Made by a program: the position numbers and the translations under genes
In this document: piece after piece, positions 7,951-15,003 of the stretch
How the letters are laid out: every line of letters begins with the position of its first letter
How positions within the stretch are numbered: the first letter of the stretch is position 1
Origin: Mesorhizobium temperatum
GTDB lineage: Bacteria; Pseudomonadota; Alphaproteobacteria; Rhizobiales; Rhizobiaceae
DNA length: 64,000 nucleotides
Direction of reading: 5' to 3'
Assembly: GCF_002284575.1 (NCBI RefSeq)
Contig: NZ_NPKJ01000072.1
Span: forward strand, 1-64,000
The notes under the pieces: model-generated
What the model was told of the DNA's origin: nothing
Seen by the model: only the letters and a program-made list of their open reading frames with translations
Database searches by the model: none

Positions 7951-8317
7951 TTAGCGGATGTTAAATTTAGAGCGTCTCGGCTTGCCGGAAATTAGGATCT
8001 CGGTGGCATAAGCCCGCATAGCTTTTGGGGTGTTGGCAGGAAGACCGATGCGCGGGCGTGGATGGATAAAGGCATTGCGTCAGGAAGAGGCTCGGCAGGT
8101 GCGTGCGCGCATTGCCGAACTGGAGCGCGATCTCATGGCGACCACACCTCAGGGGCGCCATCGACGTTTCGAAGCCGGACATGAACTTCGCAATGCGAAG
8201 TTCCGCCTGGAGCGTCTCGAGGAATCTATCCCCGAAATACCGGAGAAATGTGGGCGTTAGCGCAAGCTTCGCCGCTCTCAATCCTTGCCACGCGGTCGGC
8301 TGGTCGGCGGGGAACAG
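7951..8317 (+). repeat. 367-bp dispersed repeat, copy 1
   Basis: Matches 33119-33486 in the same orientation at about 87-90% identity by eye, from TTAGCGGATGTTAAATTTAG to GGTCGGCGGGGAACA. No target duplications or terminal inverted repeats were seen. It may be a small non-autonomous element or a duplicated gene block; it includes the small frame at 8030-8260. Confidence 0.85.
8030..8260 (+). CDS. Small helical protein inside dispersed repeat (copy 1)
   Basis: A possible 76-residue protein from a GTG start, beginning MLAGRPMRGRGWIKAL and containing RARIAELERD and HELRNAKFRLERLEES, likely two helices of a coiled coil. The homologous frame at 33186-33428 is also intact and several base differences between them are synonymous, which favours real coding. 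Family and function are unknown; there is no clear ribosome binding site. Confidence 0.4.
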   Translation: MLAGRPMRGRGWIKALRQEEARQVRARIAELERDLMATTPQGRHRRFEAGHELRNAKFRLERLEESIPEIPEKCGR

Positions 8318-8472
8318 ATGCCGGTCGTGCGGGTATATGCGTCGATGATGCCTTCATACAGAACGCGGCAACGATGCGAATGCGAGTTCAGGCCGAAATG
8401 AAAGACTCCAGTTCGACTCCTCGGAGGTGGGTCCCATTCGCATTTTGTAATGAAATCGCCGGCTTTTCCGGT

Positions 8473-8488
8473 TGGCACAAGCGTTGCA
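8473..8488 (+). promoter_or_regulatory. Sigma-54 promoter (-24/-12) of the aio remnant operon
   Basis: TGGCACAAGCGTTGCA fits the consensus TGGCAC-N5-TTGCA with GG-N10-GC spacing. It is 41 bp upstream of the Rieske gene start. Arsenite-oxidase operons of alphaproteobacteria are known to use RpoN with the AioR activator, so the promoter agrees with the assignment of the genes downstream. AioXSR genes are not in the window. Confidence 0.75.
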
Positions 8489-8528
8489 GAGCCATTTGCG
8501 AGAACATTTCGCCCAATGGGAGGAACGC

Positions 8529-9008
8529 ATGAATCGCTGCAACAAGCTGGCCGACGTCGGCCGCCGTCAATTTCTAAGGGGAGGAGCGTTTGCCGCTGGA
8601 GGAATGGCCATAGCCGTGGCACTGCCGGCGCAGGCTCAGACAAAGACTGCACCGGGGCTGGCACTCGTCGAATACCCATCGAAGAGGCTGGCCAACTTAG
8701 GTGACCTGAAGCCGAACGAACCCCTCGACGTCAGTTACCACGACAGTGCGGGACCGGACGGCGACATTGTCGGATTCTCGACCACGTGCCCGCACAAGGG
8801 ATTCCCATTGAACTACAACGCCGACGACCACTCCTTCAATTGTTCCGGCCAATACTCACATTTTGACGCTGATGCCGGAGGGCAGCAGATCTGGGGCCAG
8901 TCGACGGCCAATATTCCCCAATACGCGCTGCGCATCGACGCCAAGGGCGAAATCTACGCCGAGGGAGTCGACGAGCTCCTTTACGGCCGCCTGAGCAACG
9001 TACTTTAA
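8529..9008 (+). CDS. aioB: Arsenite oxidase small subunit-like Rieske protein, ligand His missing
   Basis: The ATG at 8529, preceded by GGGAGG, gives 159 residues, typical of AioB. It has a Tat signal (GRRQFLRGG, residues 11-19) and an Ala-rich hydrophobic segment. The first cluster motif is intact (Cys87-Pro-His89), but the second reads Cys105-Ser-Gly-Gln108 where AioB has CxxH, so one iron ligand is lost; a His at 111 is three residues too late. The rest, including GGQQIWGQ and YAEGVDELLYGRLSNVL at the end, is very AioB-like. The large subunit that should follow is deleted. The protein is probably a nonfunctional or repurposed relic in the periplasm. Confidence 0.85.
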   Translation: MNRCNKLADVGRRQFLRGGAFAAGGMAIAVALPAQAQTKTAPGLALVEYPSKRLANLGDLKPNEPLDVSYHDSAGPDGDIVGFSTTCPHKGFPLNYNADDHSFNCSGQYSHFDADAGGQQIWGQSTANIPQYALRIDAKGEIYAEGVDELLYGRLSNVL

Positions 9009-9022
9009 GGGAGGATCGGATC

Positions 9023-9058
9023 ATGGCTTACAAACATATCGACCGCCTGCCGTATCTT
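9023..9058 (+). pseudogene. aioA: Scar of aioA (first 12 codons of arsenite oxidase large subunit)
   Basis: Fourteen bases after aioB, behind a GGGAGG site, the frame begins MAYKHIDRLP. This matches the conserved AioA amino terminus (MA(Y/F)KRxIDRLP in rhizobial homologues, from knowledge of the family). After about 12 codons the similarity ends and the frame runs into the upstream region of cytochrome c. All of the roughly 2.5-kb catalytic, molybdopterin-binding part is missing, consistent with one internal deletion. Confidence 0.75.
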
Positions 9059-9076
9059 CAATCGGGGAGTTCCTGC

Positions 9077-9454
9077 GTGAAATATCTGTTCGTCGGTGCC
9101 ACAATGGTTTTGGCGTTACTGCCTCCGGTCGCCCGGGCCCAGGATATCGAGGGAGGCAAGGCGGTCTTCAAAAAGTGCGCCGCCTGTCACAACGCTGATA
9201 CCGAAGCGAACAAAGTCGGGCCAACCTTGAAAGGCGTCGTGGGCCGGACAGCGGGGACCGTCCTTGGCTATTCTTATTCGAAAGCCATGAAGGATGTGGG
9301 CGCTGCGGGCCTCGTATGGGATGAGCCGAACCTGATGGAATATCTGGCAAATCCCAAGGCGAAAGTGCCGGCGAACAAAATGGGGTTCCCTGGCCTCAAG
9401 AATCCCGACGACGTCAAAAACGTCATCGCCTATCTCAAGAGTGTGTCAGGTTAG
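9077..9454 (+). CDS. Class I c-type cytochrome (AioC/CytC2-like)
   Basis: The GTG at 9077, with GGGGAG seven bases upstream, gives 125 residues. It has a signal peptide (YLFVGATMVLALLPPVARA), heme motif CAACH, the VGPTLKGVVGR segment and a distal Met in NKMGFPGL. It is a soluble periplasmic monoheme cytochrome; in aio operons this gene product accepts electrons from arsenite oxidase. An upstream ATG at 9023 is in frame through the aioA scar, so a fused product with 18 extra residues could also be made, which would disturb the signal peptide. Confidence 0.88.
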   Translation: MKYLFVGATMVLALLPPVARAQDIEGGKAVFKKCAACHNADTEANKVGPTLKGVVGRTAGTVLGYSYSKAMKDVGAAGLVWDEPNLMEYLANPKAKVPANKMGFPGLKNPDDVKNVIAYLKSVSG

Positions 9455-9503
9455 AATCCTTTGGCCATTGCGTTTCGAGAACAACGCAAAGGAGGGAGCG
9501 ATC

Positions 9504-10781
9504 ATGGTTCACGCCGTGAAACCTGTTTTGAAAGCCGACTGTTCTGCCGGGCAGAGTGGCGAAGCTATCCCGTTCGAGACGGCGGTAGCCAAAGCCATCG
9601 CGCTCGCCAAACCTGTTCGATATAGGGAAACAGTCTCGCTCGTCGGTGCATTGGGGCGGGTTTGCGCGGCCGATATATGCTCGCCTATTTCGCTGCCTCC
9701 GTTCGATAATTCGGCCATGGACGGGTTTGCCGTTCGAACGGCGGATTTCGACGGGGAAGGGCCTTGGACTTTTCGTGTGGCTGAACGGGTGGTCGCCGGC
9801 GATGTACGCGCTCTTGAGAACCTCGACCCTCGAACTGCACTCAGGATATTCACGGGAGCACCCGTTCCGTGGACCTTCGACGCCGTGGTCATGCAAGAGC
9901 GCTGCGAGCGAATTGGCGACACCGTCACGATGTACGAGCGGCCCCGTCGTGGCCGTCACATCCGTTTTGCTGGCGAGGACGTCAGCGCCGACTCGGAACT
10001 GATAAGGCGGGGCAAGGGCCTATCCGCCAGGGATCTAACCTTGTTGGCAGCGGTGGGGATCGTCGACGTCCAGGTGCTTCGAAAAATCCGGATAGGACTG
10101 CTCTCGACCGGAACCGAATTGAAAGAACCGGGTGAACCCCTCGAACACGGTCAGATTTACAATTCCAATCAGATCATGCTGAGCTCGTTGCTGGCGGCTT
10201 GTCCTTGGGCGGAAATCGTCGACTTCGGCATGGTCCCTGACAGCCTGGGGCTCCTCACAGACGTTGTCGCTCGCGCCGTCACGTCCTGTGATGCCCTGGT
10301 TACCACAGGCGGGGTCTCGGCTGGCGAGGAAGACCATATGGTGGTGGCTGTTCAGGCTCATGGTGCCGACCTTGATGTCCTCAACGTCGCGATGCGGCCG
10401 GGCAAGCCGCTGAAGGTCGGAAGGATCAGGAAAACAGTCTTTGCAGGGTTGCCGGGCAATCCCAACGCGGCGCTGATAGCGTTCCGGCAGATTGTCCTGC
10501 CTGCCTTGCGAAGGCTGGCTGGCCTCGCGGAGATCCAGCCGCAATGGTTCTCGGCGGTGGCTGGCTTCAACTGCAAAAAGCGGCAAGGCCGAACCGAGTT
10601 TGTACCCGTCCGCATATCCGGCCGCACCGAAATGGGTGAACCTGTGCTGGAGATGCTTGAACGTGGAACCTCGGCCAATTTGATGGCCATTGCGTTGGCC
10701 GACGGCGTCGCACTCCTGCCGCCTGAGGCAGCCGAAATCACAAACAGCATGCCGCTACGCTACGAGCCGTTTGGGACCTAG
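9504..10781 (+). CDS. moeA: Molybdopterin molybdenumtransferase
   Basis: Start ATG at 9504 behind GGAGGGAG; 425 residues, normal for MoeA. Visible motifs are PPFDNSAMDGFAV, the TGAPVP segment, the LLSTGTEL block, TTGGVSAGEED and FAGLPGNPNAA. It inserts molybdenum into adenylylated molybdopterin in the cytoplasm. A moeA copy closes many aioBA-cytC operons, to supply cofactor for AioA. Here it remains although aioA is gone. It appears intact and could still serve other molybdoenzymes. Confidence 0.93.
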   Translation: MVHAVKPVLKADCSAGQSGEAIPFETAVAKAIALAKPVRYRETVSLVGALGRVCAADICSPISLPPFDNSAMDGFAVRTADFDGEGPWTFRVAERVVAGDVRALENLDPRTALRIFTGAPVPWTFDAVVMQERCERIGDTVTMYERPRRGRHIRFAGEDVSADSELIRRGKGLSARDLTLLAAVGIVDVQVLRKIRIGLLSTGTELKEPGEPLEHGQIYNSNQIMLSSLLAACPWAEIVDFGMVPDSLGLLTDVVARAVTSCDALVTTGGVSAGEEDHMVVAVQAHGADLDVLNVAMRPGKPLKVGRIRKTVFAGLPGNPNAALIAFRQIVLPALRRLAGLAEIQPQWFSAVAGFNCKKRQGRTEFVPVRISGRTEMGEPVLEMLERGTSANLMAIALADGVALLPPEAAEITNSMPLRYEPFGT

Positions 10782-10806
10782 CATTAGGGCGAGTCTGTGG
10801 GGAAGG

Positions 10807-11034
10807 TCAGCCTGCCCGCCGCAAATCCCGATGCCGCGCCCGAGCTGCGATGAGCAGGCAGGTCTCGTCGCTAAGTCCGGCCTGGAAAAGTCGAACCAGG
10901 TCAGAGGCAACGTTCTCGGCTTCTGGTGACCCTGGCTGGATATGGCTCTCTTGGGAAAGCTGGTCGAAAACCGACTTCAGGCTTTCCAAGTCACTCGGAT
11001 AGAGGGCTGGGTCAAGGTTGAGACGATCAATCAT
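10807..11034 (-). CDS. Hypothetical protein, 75 residues
   Basis: The ATG at 11034 has GGGAGG five bases upstream, giving a 75-residue soluble protein starting MIDRLNLDPALYPSDLESL and mostly predicted helical (SVFDQLSQES, ASDLVRLFQAGLSDE). The family is not recognised. It is convergent with moeA, 25 bp apart, and no partner is adjacent. A longer in-frame start at 11121 lacks a ribosome binding site. Confidence 0.55.
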   Translation of the reverse strand: MIDRLNLDPALYPSDLESLKSVFDQLSQESHIQPGSPEAENVASDLVRLFQAGLSDETCLLIAARARHRDLRRAG

Positions 11035-11490
11035 CTGCGCCTCCCGCGGGCTGAGATCCTGAACGAAACAAAAGGGCGGCGGCGAGGGAGACCCGCCGAC
11101 AGGCAAAAATGACTCCGCCAAAAGCGCTTGTCATCAAAAAAATTGTCGATTGAAATCTTGGTACATTCATGAAATCTCGAAACGAGATAGGAGCATATTC
11201 TTATCTCGTTTTTGCCGGCGTCAGCAATGCCCGCCCGCCACAAAGGCATCCACACCGAGGCCTTCCTGGATCGCTTTTGGCCCTAACAACGCCGTCATCC
11301 CCTGGGAGAACTGCTGCGAGAGGCCTACGAGCCCGATCATAGCTGGGCAGCGTCAATGGGAACCGCCGACCGCAGAGTACATATCCGCCTCGACGCCAAG
11401 GAATATCTCGCCTTTCGGTTCAAGGAAAAAGGCAGCGGCTGGGAGAAGGTGGCGGAAGAAGCGGAAGAATACCCACCACGGCCAGACCTA

Positions 11491-11796
11491 CTAGTACCTC
11501 TGCACAGAGGATTTGACGGGTTCGATGGGTTGTAACCTGGGCAGGCTATCGGGTTCGACGAGCAGTTCAATGCTGCGCGCGAGGCCCGGTTGCCTGCGGA
11601 TCAATCCCGCGCGCTCGAGGGTGAGCACCATCTGATGGACGGAAGGCGCGGTGACGCCGAAGAAGCGCTGCATGTCGCGTTCGGCCGGCGAGCGCCCGTT
11701 GAGCAGGCCGTAGGTCCAGATGAAGGCGAGATACTGTCCCTGCTTTTCGGTGAAGCGGGGTTGGGCAGGCGGCTGTCCGTCAAGTAATTGATTCAT
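11491..11796 (-). CDS. LexA-type winged-helix protein of the IS630 element
   Basis: From ATG at 11796 this gives 101 residues with FTEKQGQYLAFIWTYGLLNGRSPAERDMQRFFGVTAPSV cut here into parts: an FTEKQ start, a GRSPAERDM turn and a VHQMVLTLERAGLI recognition helix, resembling the LexA DNA-binding domain. Such genes accompany IS630-type transposases in rhizobia, possibly as repressors. It is divergent from the transposase with 45 bp between the starts. Its stop codon (11491-11493) overlaps the target TA, so the last codon depends on the insertion site. Confidence 0.65.
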   Translation of the reverse strand: MNQLLDGQPPAQPRFTEKQGQYLAFIWTYGLLNGRSPAERDMQRFFGVTAPSVHQMVLTLERAGLIRRQPGLARSIELLVEPDSLPRLQPIEPVKSSVQRY

Positions 11797-12979
11797 TTTC
11801 CGATTCTTCCGGAACCTCCGCAACCGAAGGAGGCCATCCGGATGAATGTACGCTATCGCGTCGATCTCGACCAACCCGAGCGCGACGAACTCACAGCCAT
11901 GCTGCGAAGCGGCAAGCATCCGGCGCGCAAGCTCAAGCGGGCCCAGATCCTGCTCGCTGCCGATGCCGGCTTGGGCGACGAGACCATTGCGACGACGGTG
12001 GTGGTCGGCGGCTCCACGGTCTATCGCACCAAGCGCGCTTCGTGGAGATAGGCCTGGAGGCGGCGCTCAGCGAAGAGCCGCGCGCCGGGGCAGAGCGCAA
12101 GCTGACCGGCAAGGAGGAAGCCTTGCTGGTGGCCACCGCCTGCTCCAGCCCGCCGCCCGGACGGGCCCGCTGGACACTGGAGCTGCTGGCCGACGCGTTC
12201 GTCAAGTTGACTGAGCACGAACAGCTGTCGCGCGAGACAGTGCGTCGGCGTCTGGCCGAGAACGATCTCAAGCCATGGCGCAAGAACATGTGGTGCATTC
12301 CCAAGGTCGACGCCGAGTATGTCGCGCGCATGGAAGATGTGCTCGACCTCTACGCCGAGGCGCCCGATCCACAGCGACCGGTCGTGTGCTTCGACGAAAG
12401 CCCGACCCAGCTCATCGGCGAAGTGCGCCAGCCGATCCCGGCCGCGCCGGGAAGGCTGGAGCGCTATGACTGCGAGTACAAGCGCAACGGCACCGCCAAC
12501 CTGTTTGTCTTCCTCGACGCGCACCGCTCCTGGCGCAAGGTCAAAGTCACCGAGCGGCGTGCGGCACACGACTTTGCCCACTGCATGCGCGATCTCGTCG
12601 ATATCCATTATCCCGAGGCCGAGCCCATCCGCGTGGTGCTCGACAATCTGTCGACCCACACGCCCGCCGCGCTCTACCAGGCCCTGCCGCCATCAGAGGC
12701 GCGACGCATCCTCAAAAGACTGGAGTTCCATTACACCCCCAAGCACGCCAGCTGGCTCAACATGGTCGAGATCGAGATCGGCGTCCTGCGCGGCCAATGC
12801 CTCGACCGCCGCATCGAAACTCGCGGCAGCCTCACTGCCGAGGTCGCCGCTTGGGAAAACCAGCGAAACAACAGCGGCGCCCGCATCAACTGGATGTTCT
12901 CAACCAAACAGGCCCGCCTCAAATTGGCCAAAGCCTATCCAATACCAGCCAAAGAGTCATAATCCCTGTGCAGAGCCAC
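11494..12979 (+). mobile_element. IS630-family insertion sequence
   Basis: A 1486-bp element with imperfect terminal inverted repeats (left GTACCTCTGCACAGAGGATT, right end reading inward GTGGCTCTGCACAGGGATT). It is flanked by TA dinucleotides at 11492-11493 and 12980-12981, the target duplication of this family. It carries a transposase in two frames and a divergent small helix-turn-helix gene. It interrupts the reading frame at 11227-13023. Confidence 0.9.
11842..12962 (+). pseudogene. IS630-family transposase, frameshifted
   Basis: The ATG at 11842 has GGAGG eight bases upstream. The first frame encodes the helix-turn-helix part (DELTAMLRSGKHPARKLKRA ...) to TVYRTKR. At about 12030 one base appears to be missing and the second frame carries on with FVEIGLEAALSEEPRAG and the catalytic DDE domain: VCFDES, VVLDNLSTH, and ASWLNMVEIEIG with the final Glu. 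Both parts together have the usual length of about 370 residues. IS630 relatives may use programmed frameshifting, but no slippery run is seen here, so mutation is the simpler reading. Confidence 0.85.
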
Positions 12980-13065
12980 TAGGCGAATCTTTCCTAGTTA
13001 AGGACCCGGCGCGCGTGAAGTGAAGGGCTGCTGGCATCCAGCGAGGAAACCAGGCGTATGACAAC

Positions 13066-13719
13066 TTGGAGCCGATACGCTACCACGGTCAGAACGACAC
13101 AGTGGAGGGTGCTCTGGCTTCGTTTTCCCAGGAACAGCTGCAGGCCATTGCAGATGCGCTCGCGGATACTTCGGAAGGACTGCGGGGCCCCGAGATTGGT
13201 CACCTTCTGGCGAGCTGCCACATTAAGGACAGCGACCCGGGCATCACGAAGCGCCACCGTCTCTATAACGCCTTTGCCCACGAGGAGAATACACGCCGCG
13301 ATCGCACCCGCATCATGGGGTTCATCCGGAAGGCCATGAAGCCGGCGCGGTTCGCCCGCGAGCCTGAACGCTTCGAGCCAATGCGTGCCAACCTCAACCG
13401 GGCGCTCGCTTTCACCGGACTTTCCGTTGCCGCCTCTGGCGAGCTGTCGAAGGCAGAAAAGGTCCAGACGCTCGGGCAGGCAGAGCGGCGGGCGCGGGAA
13501 CTCCGCGAAGACCTCGCGTCGCGAGGCGTGCATCCGGATGTGATGAGGTTCTGTCGGCAAGAGCTGCTGCAGGACAACTATTTCCACGCCGTGCTCGAAG
13601 CGGTGAAGAGCATCGCCGCCAAAGTGCGGTCCCGCACCGGGCTCGATGATGAAGGCGCCGGGCTCGTCGACAGGGCGTTTTCGGGAACGCCTCCGATGCT
13701 CGGCGGCGCTTCACCATAG
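13066..13719 (+). CDS. TIGR02391-like protein, C-terminus replaced
   Basis: A TTG start (MEPIRYHGQND) gives 217 residues. The region RFCRQELLQDNYFHAVLEAVKSIAAKVRSRTGL and the following DRAFSG segment resemble TIGR02391 (Ymh/Abi-like) proteins, found near phage-defence and mobile genes with unknown activity. In that family the domain continues for another 60 or so residues with a conserved NPxAH-like motif. Here it ends at TPPMLGGASP, so the carboxyl end is probably lost by rearrangement. A short frame after it (MQEAKDHLHLIANRVHDLGF, 13725-13787) may be the end of another gene. The protein is probably inactive. Confidence 0.55.
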   Translation: MEPIRYHGQNDTVEGALASFSQEQLQAIADALADTSEGLRGPEIGHLLASCHIKDSDPGITKRHRLYNAFAHEENTRRDRTRIMGFIRKAMKPARFAREPERFEPMRANLNRALAFTGLSVAASGELSKAEKVQTLGQAERRARELREDLASRGVHPDVMRFCRQELLQDNYFHAVLEAVKSIAAKVRSRTGLDDEGAGLVDRAFSGTPPMLGGASP

Positions 13720-13807
13720 GCGAGATGCAGGAAGCTAAGGACCACCTGCATTTGATTGCGAACCGCGTCCACGATCTCGGCTTCTGAGCCGTGACCTTCG
13801 CGATCGC

Positions 13808-14383
13808 TCAACCCGCGACATACAGCTTCAACCCAGCCTTGGAACAAGCGAACCGCGCTACCATCGTTGCAGAGGAGCCGTTCACCAGATAGCTCCACTT
13901 GTAGTCCGCGCCTTTGGTTGACATTGCGGACTGACTCTCGCCACCGGCAAGGTTGAAGAGCGCTCCCTTGTTGCAGTCGTACTTGGCCTGCGTGAACCAG
14001 ATGCCTGTGTTGGCGCTACCGCGTGAGCTTATCACGTTGACGACGCCAGCACCTTCGTAGGTCACCTTCTCGACCATATACGTCACGCCACGCTCGCCCG
14101 CCCGATCGACGCGAGTGGGCTCTGTAATCAAACCGCCGTCATGTGGCGCTTCCACGACGGCACTGACGGCAGCCGTCTTGTCAGCGGCCGCGGTTGGACG
14201 TGTCAGCATAACGCCGACGAATCCGATGGTGGCAAGAACAAGCAGACCAAGCACCGCGGAGAAGCCGTAGTCCGCTCGAGTTCGCCTTGGAGGTGGAACG
14301 ACAATGGGCCTGATCTGCCTTGGCATGCCAACATTGTCAGCACGCTTTCCGAAGCTTCTGAATTCCTTAGTGTCCATTTCCAT
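13808..14383 (-). CDS. Hypothetical single-pass membrane protein
   Basis: A 191-residue protein. About 40 polar, proline- and arginine-rich residues (PRQIRPIVVPPPRRTR) precede one membrane helix (about 42-62, VLGLLVLATIGFVGVML). The rest (about 130 residues) would lie in the periplasm and contains two Cys (YDCNKGA, RFACSKAG). No family is recognised. GGAGG is just upstream of the ATG. It is divergent from the Nif11-type peptide operon, with 191 bp between starts. A link to that system is possible but not shown. Confidence 0.6.
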   Translation of the reverse strand: MEMDTKEFRSFGKRADNVGMPRQIRPIVVPPPRRTRADYGFSAVLGLLVLATIGFVGVMLTRPTAAADKTAAVSAVVEAPHDGGLITEPTRVDRAGERGVTYMVEKVTYEGAGVVNVISSRGSANTGIWFTQAKYDCNKGALFNLAGGESQSAMSTKGADYKWSYLVNGSSATMVARFACSKAGLKLYVAG

Positions 14384-14478
14384 TCAACCTCCGCCCAATT
14401 GTCGATTCTGAACCTAAAAGGTCGGCAAGTTGACAATGCGTACGGTCAGACAACGCGCAAAATCAGGAATTTTGAGGT

Positions 14479-14494
14479 TGGTACGGCGCTTGCT
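14479..14494 (+). promoter_or_regulatory. Sigma-54 promoter upstream of the Nif11-type precursor
   Basis: TGGTACGGCGCTTGCT matches TGGCACG-N4-TTGC(A/T) with one change and has perfect GG-N10-GC spacing. The predicted start is near 14505, 70 bp before the ATG. At 14420-14435, about 77 bp further upstream, GGT-N10-ACA is one base away from a NifA site (TGT-N10-ACA). Together they suggest RpoN control, possibly by NifA. Confidence 0.6.
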
Positions 14495-14574
14495 TGTTCA
14501 CGGGACCATTATCCGATCGCTTATGAGAGCGAGATGGATAGTTTGGCAACATTGAGCAAAGGCAGGAATTAGCT

Positions 14575-14952
14575 ATGCCGAGAACTGACTTAGAGCGATT
14601 CGTCAACGATTTAGGCAAAAAAGGCAGTCTGCTTGAAAGGCTCAAACAACGCGCTGGAGGGCTTGCATCGATTGTAGCGATTGGAAAGAGCCTCGACTAC
14701 AACATCACGCTTGACGAGGTTAAAAGTTACATCCGATCGAACAGCCGACAGAAGCCAAGTAGTAAGAAGCTCGGCGCGATTACGGGCCGCAAGCGTGGTT
14801 CTAGCGCTTCGGCCTTGACCAGCCTTGTACAGACCACTGCGTTGGCTAATTTCGCTACAGATGTACCCATGAGCCCTGTGCAAGTCAGGGAAAAGGCTAG
14901 CGTCGCCGCGGTCGTTATAGTTGTTGTAGTTGTTGTTTTTGTCGCGACCTGA
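14575..14952 (+). CDS. Nif11-like leader RiPP precursor with poly-valine core
   Basis: A 125-residue precursor. Residues 4-55 fit the Nif11-type leader: DLERFVNDL, LLERLKQRAGG, SIVAIGKSLDYNITLDEVKSYI. A basic, Ser-rich linker follows (RQKPSSKK ... GRKRGSSAS), then a segment from about 83 to 107. The last 17 residues read SVAAVVIVVVVVVFVAT, which is extraordinary: ten Val, six of them in a row and encoded by both gtt and gta codons, so not a simple DNA repeat. The next gene encodes a PoyD-like epimerase, whose relatives invert residues such as Val and Ala in cores of this kind. The cleavage site is not evident. A lone membrane helix is the alternative reading of the tail, but it would lack flanking charges. 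Confidence 0.82.
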   Translation: MPRTDLERFVNDLGKKGSLLERLKQRAGGLASIVAIGKSLDYNITLDEVKSYIRSNSRQKPSSKKLGAITGRKRGSSASALTSLVQTTALANFATDVPMSPVQVREKASVAAVVIVVVVVVFVAT

Positions 14953-15003
14953 TGTAATTTTAGCTCTAACCGCATTGGCTCGGACGAGCCGGTCTGAAGT
15001 AAC

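Larger units (their letters stand above)
11227..13023 (+). pseudogene. Host reading frame broken by a stop and by IS630-type insertion
   Basis: From 11227 a frame reads MPARHKGIHTEAFLDRFWP, hits a stop, then continues in the same frame (GELLREAYEPDHSW, RLDAKEYLAFRFKEKG, EYPPRPDLL) to 11491. Removing the element at 11494-12979 and one TA joins it in frame to GESFLVKDPARVK and a stop at 13021-13023. This reconstructs the carboxyl end of one gene. Its family was not recognised. The in-frame stop at about 11284 shows it was already damaged or that the true start is downstream. Confidence 0.6.

Noticed and set aside
14900..14952. Poly-valine end of the Nif11-type protein as a simple membrane anchor
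   Set aside because: The tail ends directly at the carboxyl terminus without flanking charges, and the neighbouring epimerase gives a better explanation. It is kept as an alternative in the feature text.
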